DNA from: Nitrospira sp.
Lineage (GTDB): Bacteria; Nitrospirota; Nitrospiria; Nitrospirales; Nitrospiraceae
NCBI GenBank assembly: GCA_025361385.1
Contig: JANYAJ010000180.1
Coordinates: forward strand, 1 to 12,539
Direction: 5' to 3'
DNA length: 12,539 bases
The translations under genes were made by a program, and so were the position numbers. Below are positions 6,432 to 12,539 of the stretch, in pieces. Position 1 is the stretch's first letter. Each line of letters begins with the position of its first letter. The notes below the pieces were generated by a model. That model worked only from the letters and a program-made list of their open reading frames with translations, was not told where the DNA came from and made no database searches.

Positions 6432-7085
6432 CTACCCACCGCCACCTTTCAGCCTCACCACCAGGACTCCGTCCCGGATCGTGACGAGCACGGCAGAGAC
6501 ACGCGGATCGTTCGACACTGTTCGATTCAGCTCTTGAATGGCCGCCGTCTTCTCATCTGGCGGCGGCTGCTTCAGCACATCGCCGTCCCAGAGGACGTTA
6601 TCGATGAGGATGACGCCAGTCGGCGAGAGCAGATCCAACGCCCGGCGATAGTAATTCAGATAGTTCACCTTGTCGGCGTCGATAAAGATCAGATCGAACG
6701 GCCCCGTGAGCTCGCGCATCGTATCGAGTGCCGGCCCCATGCGAACCTCGATCTTTTTGCCGATCGGCGATCGTGAGAAATACTGGCGCGCAAGCGCGGA
6801 GGACTCGTCATCGACCTCGCACGTAATCACAGTCCCATCCGCCGGTAACGCTTCCGCAAAGCAGAGGGCGCTATAGCCGGTGAACATGCCGATCTCCAGC
6901 ACCCGCCTGGCACCCACCAGCTGCGCCATCATTTTGAGAAAGGCCCCTTCGAGCGGCCCAACCAACATCTGCGGAGACTCCATGCGCCGCTGCGTCTCTT
7001 CCCGCAAGGCGCGACAGAGGTCCGACTCCGGCATGGAATGGGCCTGGGCATAGGCTTCGATGTCGGCAGAAACAAGGTTCTTCAT
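6432..7085 (-). CDS. SAM-dependent O-methyltransferase (caffeoyl-CoA OMT / family 3 type)
   Basis: The protein has 217 residues, the usual length for this family. SAM-binding motif I is VLEIGMFTGYSA (62-73). It is followed by an acidic residue after a strand (CEVDD, 89-93), by DLIFIDADK (131-139) and by LIDNVLWDGDV (160-170). Asp136, Asp162 and Asn163 match the divalent-metal ligands of cation-dependent catechol-type O-methyltransferases. It should be cytoplasmic and transfer a methyl group to a hydroxyl of a small aromatic or similar substrate, whose identity cannot be read from sequence. The start ATG has GGAG 12 nt upstream on the minus strand, a rather long spacing. It diverges from the carboxypeptidase gene with about 110 bp between starts. 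Confidence 0.92.
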   Translation of the reverse strand: MKNLVSADIEAYAQAHSMPESDLCRALREETQRRMESPQMLVGPLEGAFLKMMAQLVGARRVLEIGMFTGYSALCFAEALPADGTVITCEVDDESSALARQYFSRSPIGKKIEVRMGPALDTMRELTGPFDLIFIDADKVNYLNYYRRALDLLSPTGVILIDNVLWDGDVLKQPPPDEKTAAIQELNRTVSNDPRVSAVLVTIRDGVLVVRLKGGGG

Positions 7086-7195
7086 TGTTCGGATCCACTC
7101 CAGTTTGAAAACGGCTGGTTCGTTGCGTACACTGCCTCGAACGTGCAGATCAGTGCGATCATACCATGACGATTCCTGGAGGAGACACCCTTACC

Positions 7196-8737
7196 GTGAA
7201 GACCCTGAAGACTGTGGAAGATTTGACGACCAGACTCTTGGAGATCCAGCGCATTAACAGCGCGGCCGCGCTTCTCTCCTGGGATCAAGAAACCTATATG
7301 CCGACCGGCGGGGGCGAAGCCCGCGCCGAACAGATTTCGACGCTCCAGGGCATTGCGCACCAGAAGCTCGTCTCACCGGACATTGAACGATTACTCGCCG
7401 CCTGGATCGATTCAGAGACTGGTGAGATGCGTGACAGCCCCGGAGATGCTTGGGACGAGCCCTCTCGATCGTTGCTCCGTGAAGTGTGGCGTGACTACAG
7501 CCGCGCCAAAAAACTCCCCTCAGATTTTGTGGTGACGCTCAGCCGGGAATGTTCGCTGGCACAGCAAGTCTGGGCCGAGGCGAAGAAGGCGAGCAACTTC
7601 GCCATGTTTCTGCCGAACCTGCGCACCATCCTGTCGCTCAAGCGGCAGGAAGCCCAGTATCTCGGTTATAAGGACTCGCCCTACGATGCACTGCTGGACG
7701 TGTATGAACCGGGGTCGACCATCGCCGCACTCCGCCCCTTGTTCGCGCAAGTCAAAGCGCGTCTCGTTCCGCTGCTGCAGAAGATTCAGAACAGTTCAGT
7801 GCAAATCGACGATGCCGCGCTCTTCCGCAGCTTCGACGTGACCCGACAGATGGAATTCGGCCGGTTAGTCTTGATGGCCATGGGCTACGACTTCGAACGG
7901 GGACGCCTCGATCTGTCGGCCCATCCCTTCACGACCTCCTTTCACCCGACGGACGTGCGCGTCACGACGCGTGTCTTCGAACATGATCTGCAATCCTGCT
8001 TATTCAGCTGCATCCATGAAGGAGGCCATGGCCTCTACGATCAGGGACTCGACACGCGTTACTATGGGACGCCGCTCGGCGATTCAGTCTCGCTGGGCAT
8101 TCATGAGAGCCAGTCGCGCATGTGGGAGAACTGCGTGGGCCGCTCGCGATCCTTCTGGCGCTTTTTCTATCCCCTGCTGCAACAGACGTTTCCTCAGCAA
8201 TTGGGTGCGCTCGATGGGGAGCAATTCTATGCGGCCATCAATCGCGTCAAACCGTCGATGATTCGAGTCGAAGCCGACGAGCTCACCTATAATCTCCACA
8301 TCATGCTGCGGTTTGAAATCGAACAGGATCTCATCGAAGGGCGGACGAACCCGGAGGACCTGCCGGGGATCTGGAACCGGAAGATGGAAGAATACCTGGG
8401 CATCGTCCCCGCGAACGATGCGGAAGGGGTGCTGCAAGACGTGCATTGGTCGTTCGGCGCCTTCGGCTACTTCCCGACCTACACGCTCGGAAACCTGTAC
8501 TCCGTTCAATTCTACGAACAGGCCCAGCGGGAAATTCCACGGCTGGAGGAAAAAATTACGGCAGGGCAACTCATGGAGCTACGACGCTGGCTCGAACAGA
8601 AGATTCACCGCTGGGGCCGGATGTTCACGCCGGACCACCTGGCCCAACGCGTGACGGGGAAAAGCCTCGATCCTGAACCGTTTCTATCGTATGTCGAGAA
8701 AAAATATGGCGAGATCTACCGGCTCACGGGATCGTAG
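7196..8737 (+). CDS. M32 family metallocarboxypeptidase (carboxypeptidase Taq type)
   Basis: The frame also has an ATG at 7166, but GTG 7196 follows GGAGGAG (7178-7184) at 11 nt and yields 513 residues beginning MKTLKTVEDL, closer to the family's usual N-terminus and length. LLSWDQETYMP near the N-terminus is a family hallmark. HEGGH (274-278) is the HExxH zinc site, and HESQSR (303-308) carries the third ligand, Glu304. The motif YNLHIMLRFEIEQDLIEG further on is also typical. It is a cytoplasmic zinc carboxypeptidase that removes C-terminal residues from peptides with broad specificity. There is no signal peptide. It appears monocistronic, and its 3' end overlaps the convergent neighbour by 22 bp. 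Confidence 0.95.
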   Translation: MKTLKTVEDLTTRLLEIQRINSAAALLSWDQETYMPTGGGEARAEQISTLQGIAHQKLVSPDIERLLAAWIDSETGEMRDSPGDAWDEPSRSLLREVWRDYSRAKKLPSDFVVTLSRECSLAQQVWAEAKKASNFAMFLPNLRTILSLKRQEAQYLGYKDSPYDALLDVYEPGSTIAALRPLFAQVKARLVPLLQKIQNSSVQIDDAALFRSFDVTRQMEFGRLVLMAMGYDFERGRLDLSAHPFTTSFHPTDVRVTTRVFEHDLQSCLFSCIHEGGHGLYDQGLDTRYYGTPLGDSVSLGIHESQSRMWENCVGRSRSFWRFFYPLLQQTFPQQLGALDGEQFYAAINRVKPSMIRVEADELTYNLHIMLRFEIEQDLIEGRTNPEDLPGIWNRKMEEYLGIVPANDAEGVLQDVHWSFGAFGYFPTYTLGNLYSVQFYEQAQREIPRLEEKITAGQLMELRRWLEQKIHRWGRMFTPDHLAQRVTGKSLDPEPFLSYVEKKYGEIYRLTGS

Positions 8738-9294
8738 CCCATCGCCTGATTCAGCTTGGCGAGCGCCGGCGCAGGCAGCAAAAACTCCGCCTGCACCTCG
8801 ATTCGGGACGGAACCAGAAGAGTCGTATGAAAGACGATATCGCGAATCGCGATCTTAAACTCAGGATCCTGAGGCGTACTGAGTTCAACTGACTCGACCG
8901 ACTGGGTAATGGCTCCGCTATCTTGAGGGCCGTACACCGTTACGACCGCCTTCAAAATCTCCACAACCTTCTCGTTCGTCTCAACCCCCTCAATACCCTT
9001 CTCCAACAAGGGAATGGCCTCTTCCCGTGCTTGGTCAGACAGCGAGAAGTTTTCCACCCGCTCTTTCCGACGCAATGAGGTGAGATCGTTGTCGAGATCC
9101 TTGCTGAACGCCCCGTAGGCGAACCGGAAAAATTCGAAGTGGAAACCCTTGAATCCCTTGCCGAACATCTGCAGCTCGCATAAGAAGCAGAGCTGCTGCA
9201 ATTTCACATCGCTGAGCAACCCATGCGGCTCCGCCAGGTGCAGGACGTAGAGCAGGAGGGCCCGGTCGACCGTGATTTGATTGGGTTTTCGCAT
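8716..9294 (-). CDS. Panacea / SocA-like (DUF4065-related) protein
   Basis: The protein has 192 residues. The segment KLQQLCFLCELQ (31-42), then FHFEFFRFAYGAFSKDLDNDL (52-72 region, key residues F-YG-F-L), resembles the Panacea domain core: KLQKL-like helix, then a YGPxxxxL-like turn. Known Panacea proteins are often antitoxins or proteolytic adaptors paired with a toxin. No toxin-like gene is adjacent here; the neighbours are a carboxypeptidase and fur, so a toxin-antitoxin role is not supported. The start ATG is backed by GAGG 9 nt upstream on the minus strand. The last 22 bp overlap the carboxypeptidase gene in convergent orientation. The family assignment is by eye and moderate; it could be another phage-like 'Gp' domain relative. 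Confidence 0.6.
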   Translation of the reverse strand: MRKPNQITVDRALLLYVLHLAEPHGLLSDVKLQQLCFLCELQMFGKGFKGFHFEFFRFAYGAFSKDLDNDLTSLRRKERVENFSLSDQAREEAIPLLEKGIEGVETNEKVVEILKAVVTVYGPQDSGAITQSVESVELSTPQDPEFKIAIRDIVFHTTLLVPSRIEVQAEFLLPAPALAKLNQAMGYDPVSR

Positions 9295-9451
9295 TCGCTG
9301 ATGCCTCGCTCGTGCCGTGTGTGGGACGGCGCACTATAAACAGCGCCGGAGTTCTCCGTCAATTCCTCTCCCCCCGCTCCGGCTCCCAACAGGATGCCCC
9401 TTGACCGGCCGAGCCGTTTCGTCTTTAATGAGGCCCCATCGGAGGCCCGTC
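9295..9451. promoter_or_regulatory. Divergent promoter region between the Panacea-like gene and fur
   Basis: This gap of 157 bases must hold the promoters of both flanking genes. TATAAA at 9335-9340 could be a -10 hexamer in the fur direction, but I see no convincing -35. GGAGTTCTCC (9348-9357) is a short palindrome. No clear Fur-type operator is visible here, so autoregulation of fur is not shown. Confidence 0.3.
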
Positions 9452-9886
9452 ATGGCAGCGAAGCATGTGAAAGAAATGGAGGCGCTCAAGGAGCACCTCG
9501 GCAAGCATCAGCTCAAACTCACGCGCCAACGTGAATTGATTCTGAGCGCCTTCCTCCGGCAAGAGCACATTACCGCGGAAGCCATGTATCACCAACTGGC
9601 CAAGTCCGATCCACATCTCGGGCTCGCCACCATCTATCGAACACTCAATCTGTTCTGCGATGCCGGCCTTGCACAAGCCCGCCATTTCGGCTCTCAGACG
9701 CAGTACGACAACATCGCGCACAAGGGCCACCACGATCACCTGATCTGCACCGGCTGCGATAAGATTGTAGAGTTTGAGAACTGCGACATTGAGCGCCTTC
9801 AGGAAGAAGTGGCGACCCAGAACGGATTTATCATCAAAACTCACCGACTTGAGCTCTACGGCCTCTGCTCCCGCTGCCGCCATTGA
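9452..9886 (+). CDS. fur: Fur-family metal-dependent transcriptional repressor
   Basis: The start is ATG 9452, with GGAGG (9441-9445) 6 nt before it; the upstream in-frame ATGs lack such a site. The product has 144 residues, the usual Fur length. The winged-helix DNA-binding region includes LTRQRELIL (23-31) and the recognition helix LATIYRTLNLFCDAGL (58-73). The metal-binding and dimerisation half has HKGHHDHLICTGC (90-102) and a second CxxC (C139-C142), giving the two CxxC pairs of the structural zinc site. It senses Fe(II) and represses iron uptake genes; PerR or Zur identity cannot be fully excluded from sequence. The gene directly precedes ferric-iron ABC transporter genes, which supports the iron-responsive reading. 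Confidence 0.9.
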   Translation: MAAKHVKEMEALKEHLGKHQLKLTRQRELILSAFLRQEHITAEAMYHQLAKSDPHLGLATIYRTLNLFCDAGLAQARHFGSQTQYDNIAHKGHHDHLICTGCDKIVEFENCDIERLQEEVATQNGFIIKTHRLELYGLCSRCRH

Positions 9887-9912
9887 CGAAACCGCTTTTT
9901 TTTAGTATCATT

Positions 9913-9929
9913 TTGAGACAGCTTATCAA
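9913..9929. promoter_or_regulatory. Candidate Fur-type operator upstream of the iron-binding protein gene
   Basis: TTGAGACAGCTTATCAA is an imperfect palindrome (TTGAgA...TtATCAA) in an AT-rich stretch just after fur. Its outer parts recall the TGATAAT/ATTATCA halves of the Fur box, and a further TTTCAATT follows. It lies 23-39 nt before the ATG at 9952, in position to block transcription or initiation. Consensus match is only partial. Confidence 0.35.
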
Positions 9930-9951
9930 TTTCAATTCCATAAGGACCCCC

Positions 9952-10992
9952 ATGATATTTGTATGCTCTCTCCCAACATGGCGCCGGACCATGCTCTCCT
10001 CTCTCCTGCTGCTCGTGGTCGCCTGGATCTTCGTGCCCTCCGCCCCAGCCGCCGATAAAATCACCATCTACTCCGGCCGCTCGGAACGTCTCATCAAACC
10101 GGTACTCGATGCCTTCACAGCAAGCACCGGGATCCAGGTCGAACTGTTGTCCTCCGGCACGACGGAATTGGTCAATCGGCTGAAGGCGGAAGGCGAGCGC
10201 ACATCGGCCGACCTCCTGATCACCAACGACGCCGGCAGCTTGGAGTTAGCACGGACCGCCGGCCTCCTCTGCCCCCTGAACATGCGGGAAGTCGAACGGG
10301 CGATTCCCGCGCAGTTTCGCGCACAGGACAATGCTTGGGTGGGTCTCTCCGGACGATTCTGGATCGTGGTCTACAACACCACGATGGTCAAGCCGGACCA
10401 AGTGAAGTCGCTCCTCGACCTCGCCGATCCAAAATGGAAAGATAAGATTGCGATTCCGAATTCGGGCAGTGAATATCTGCAAGCCGGCGTCTCGGTCATT
10501 CGCGCCACGCATGGCGAGGAGAAGACCAAGCAATTCCTGCAAGGCCTCAAGGCCAATGCGGATGGCCAGGTCTACCAGAAAAGCTCGCAGATCGTGGATG
10601 CCGTCGCCAAGGGGCAGGTCGCACTGGGCATCGTGAATCACTACTACATATACCGTCACCTAGCCGCGCAACCAGGAGCACCTATCGCGGCGTTGATGCC
10701 CGACCAGCAAGAAGGCGGAATGGGGGCCATTATGAACGTTGCCGGCGTCGGCATCGTCAAGTCGACCAAGCACCTCGACAGTGCGAAGTTGCTCGTGGAA
10801 TTCCTGGTCGCTCAAGCGGGACAGAAGTTGTTTGCCGATCTCGACAAGGAGTACCCCCTCCATGCAGATGTGAAAGCAGATCCGGCGCTCGCGGACCGGA
10901 AGAGTTTCCGTGCCGCGCTGGTCCCCCTCAGCAAATTGGCTGAATTGCGCGAACCGACCCTCACACTGATCGAACAAGTGGGTCTCCGGTAA
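9952..10992 (+). CDS. fbpA: Periplasmic ferric-iron-binding protein of an ABC transporter
   Basis: The frame is open from further upstream, but ATG 9952 has AAGGA 5 nt before it and gives 346 residues; ATG 9991 is an alternative. The signal sequence has a hydrophobic core at about 15-29 and cleavage near APAA (31-34). The mature start KITIYSGRSERL (36-47) is typical of the iron(III)-binding family, with Tyr40 in the place of an early iron ligand. NHYYIY (229-234) supplies the tyrosine pair of the metal site. The bilobal type 2 periplasmic binding fold is implied by the family. It captures Fe(III) in the periplasm and delivers it to the permease encoded 15 nt downstream, so the two are one operon. 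Proximity to fur and the candidate palindrome suggest iron repression. Confidence 0.9.
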   Translation: MIFVCSLPTWRRTMLSSLLLLVVAWIFVPSAPAADKITIYSGRSERLIKPVLDAFTASTGIQVELLSSGTTELVNRLKAEGERTSADLLITNDAGSLELARTAGLLCPLNMREVERAIPAQFRAQDNAWVGLSGRFWIVVYNTTMVKPDQVKSLLDLADPKWKDKIAIPNSGSEYLQAGVSVIRATHGEEKTKQFLQGLKANADGQVYQKSSQIVDAVAKGQVALGIVNHYYIYRHLAAQPGAPIAALMPDQQEGGMGAIMNVAGVGIVKSTKHLDSAKLLVEFLVAQAGQKLFADLDKEYPLHADVKADPALADRKSFRAALVPLSKLAELREPTLTLIEQVGLR

Positions 10993-11007
10993 TCGAAGGA
11001 ACCCACC

Positions 11008-12539
11008 GTGAGCACGATTCGCCGCCAACTGACGTCGCCACTCCAACTCTTCGCCTTAGCGACGGCTGGCATCATCCTGCTCCCGCTCGGGTACGTCACA
11101 TCACAAGCCCTCTCCGCCGATCCCGCCGTCTGGAGCCGCTTGTGGGCAACCCGTATCCCCGAGCTCCTGTTCAACACCGTCTCACTTGCCGCCAGCGTGG
11201 CGGTCATCACCTTGTTCCTCGGCGTGTCGACCGCCTGGCTGGTCACTCGTGTGGAGTTTCCCGGTCGCAGACTATGGGAGGGGGCGCTGGTCCTTCCATT
11301 GGCAATGCCAACCTATGTGCTGGCCTACGTCTACTCCTACATTCTTGGGTTCGGCGGTCCCGTCGAGCATGTCTGGCAACTCCTGGCAGGGCCTCAGGCC
11401 AGGATTTTTTCTCCCCATAGTTATTGGGGTGCGACACTGGTGATGGCGCTGGATACGTTTCCCTTCGTCTATCTGCTCAGCCGGAGTGCGCTCCTCAGCA
11501 TGAACGTGTCGTTCGAAGAGGTAGCGAGGGCCAGCGGCGTCTCCCGCCTCTCGACCCTCTGGCGCGTTACCCTGCCGCTGATGCGCCCCTCGATCGCCGC
11601 CGGTGTCGCGCTCGTTATTTTGTATGTGGTGTCGGACTTCGGCGCGGTGTCGTTGCTGCGCTACCAGACCCTCACCTATGCCGTGTTTCAGCAGATGACC
11701 GGCCGATCCGACAATACCGCGGCGAGCATCTTGAGCCTCTTATTGGTCGGGCTGGCGCTGATCTTCCTGATCACGGAACGCTGGTTCCGGCAGAAGAGCC
11801 GGTTCTATCAGACCACCGGTCGCTACCGAGCTCCGCAACGGCAGCGTTATGGATGGCTCGGCACGCTTGCCGTCACCGGCTATCTCGGACTGATCGTCGG
11901 CGCAGCCTTCGCACTTCCGGCCGCACTCTTGATTCAATGGAGCCTGTCGCCGGAGGCACAGGCCACCCTCGACAGCCGCTTCTTCGGGTTCGTCTGGAAC
12001 AGCGGCATCCTGGCGGCCAGTGCTGCCACCGGCGGCGTCTTAATCGGCTTGCCGCTCGCCTATCTGGCGAGCCGCCGCCCGACCTTCCTGAATCTGAGCT
12101 GCCTCCAAGCTGCCTATGCCGGCTATGTGCTACCGGGACCAGTTGCGGCCCTAGCCGTCCTCGTCCTCTTTACCAAGCTGGCCCCAGTGTTTTATGGCTC
12201 AGTCCTGATCCTGATCGTGGCCTACGTGATCCACTTTCTCCCGGCCGGGCTCCAGTCGCTGGAGCCGGCGCTCCAGCACATTACGCCAAACCTCGAAGAG
12301 GTCGCACGCACGCTCGGCCTTGGCATGCGCGAAACCTGGCGCCGGGTCACCCTGCCGCTCGTCCGGAACGGATTCGTCGTCGCCTGGGTCTTGATGTTCC
12401 TGCAAACAATGAAGGAGTTGCCCGCAACCCTCTTGTTGCGGCCGGTGGGATTCGACACCCTGGCCATTCGCGTCTGGATGGAAGCGAGCGAGGAATATTT
12501 TCAACTCGCGGCCCCTTCGGCACTCTTGATTGTCGTACT
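11008..12539 (+). CDS. fbpB: Ferric-iron ABC transporter permease, two fused membrane domains, C-terminus cut by the window edge
   Basis: The start is GTG 11008 with AAGGA 7 nt before it. The frame stays open to the right edge: 510 full codons are visible, and family members are usually about 530-560 residues. Two homologous halves each carry multiple hydrophobic helices and an EAA loop that contacts the ATPase: EEVARASGVSRLSTLWRV from residue 170 and EEVARTLGLGMRETWRRV from residue 430, each followed by TLPL. This duplicated layout is typical of FbpB/SfuB-type permeases. It moves Fe(III) across the inner membrane in the complex with the binding protein encoded upstream. The ATPase gene is not in the window and may lie just beyond the edge. 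Confidence 0.92.
   Translation, partial: MSTIRRQLTSPLQLFALATAGIILLPLGYVTSQALSADPAVWSRLWATRIPELLFNTVSLAASVAVITLFLGVSTAWLVTRVEFPGRRLWEGALVLPLAMPTYVLAYVYSYILGFGGPVEHVWQLLAGPQARIFSPHSYWGATLVMALDTFPFVYLLSRSALLSMNVSFEEVARASGVSRLSTLWRVTLPLMRPSIAAGVALVILYVVSDFGAVSLLRYQTLTYAVFQQMTGRSDNTAASILSLLLVGLALIFLITERWFRQKSRFYQTTGRYRAPQRQRYGWLGTLAVTGYLGLIVGAAFALPAALLIQWSLSPEAQATLDSRFFGFVWNSGILAASAATGGVLIGLPLAYLASRRPTFLNLSCLQAAYAGYVLPGPVAALAVLVLFTKLAPVFYGSVLILIVAYVIHFLPAGLQSLEPALQHITPNLEEVARTLGLGMRETWRRVTLPLVRNGFVVAWVLMFLQTMKELPATLLLRPVGFDTLAIRVWMEASEEYFQLAAPSALLIVV

Noticed and set aside
6420..7090. Plus-strand ORFs opposite the O-methyltransferase
   Set aside because: They are antisense to a protein with clear SAM-binding motifs and have no recognisable domains.
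9317..9451. Longer Fur starting at 9317
   Set aside because: The extra 45 residues are Pro/Arg-rich and unlike Fur; ATG 9452 has GGAGG at 6 nt and gives the normal family length.
9893..9903. T-run after fur as an intrinsic terminator
   Set aside because: I found no stable GC-rich stem immediately before it, so read-through from fur into the transporter genes remains possible.

Overview
The window reads like a chromosomal segment of a Gram-negative, respiratory bacterium with moderately high GC, many exported multiheme c-type cytochromes, and a Fur/ferric-iron ABC transport locus. The gene mix and codon style remind me of Nitrospira or another Nitrospirota member. That placement is an inference from general appearance, not from a marker gene.

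Left third (1-6373): a divergent redox locus. On the minus strand a secreted multiheme cytochrome c starts at about 1584 and runs off the left edge. Its 528 visible codons carry 19 CxxCH haem-binding motifs spaced almost metronomically every 24-25 residues. On the plus strand is a probable three-gene operon: a five-helix, probable di-haem b-type membrane protein (2029-2952), a secreted 24-CxxCH cytochrome built from 66-68-residue three-haem modules (2968-4764), and a membrane-anchored TPR protein with a C-terminal HExxH metallopeptidase (peptidase MA-like) domain (4811-6373). The ~440 bp between the divergent starts holds three copies of the same dyad, TGGGA-N6-TCCCA, and a sigma-54-like -24/-12 element in front of the plus-strand operon. 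My reading is a co-regulated electron-transfer module: quinone pool, b-type cytochrome, then long bis-His multihaem 'wires' across the periplasm or envelope. This dyad-controlled pair of architecturally different haem-repeat proteins is the most novel part of the window.

Middle (6392-9294): ordinary housekeeping genes. These are a SAM-dependent O-methyltransferase (minus), an M32 carboxypeptidase (plus) diverging from it, and a Panacea/SocA-like protein (minus) that overlaps the end of the carboxypeptidase gene tail to tail.

Right third (9452-12539): iron homeostasis. A Fur-family repressor is followed by a ferric-iron periplasmic binding protein and then by the two-domain inner-membrane permease of the same ABC transporter, cut by the right edge. 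A possible Fur-type palindrome lies between fur and the binding-protein gene. The haem-rich left locus and the iron-import right locus are physically close, but the sequence shows no shared operator.
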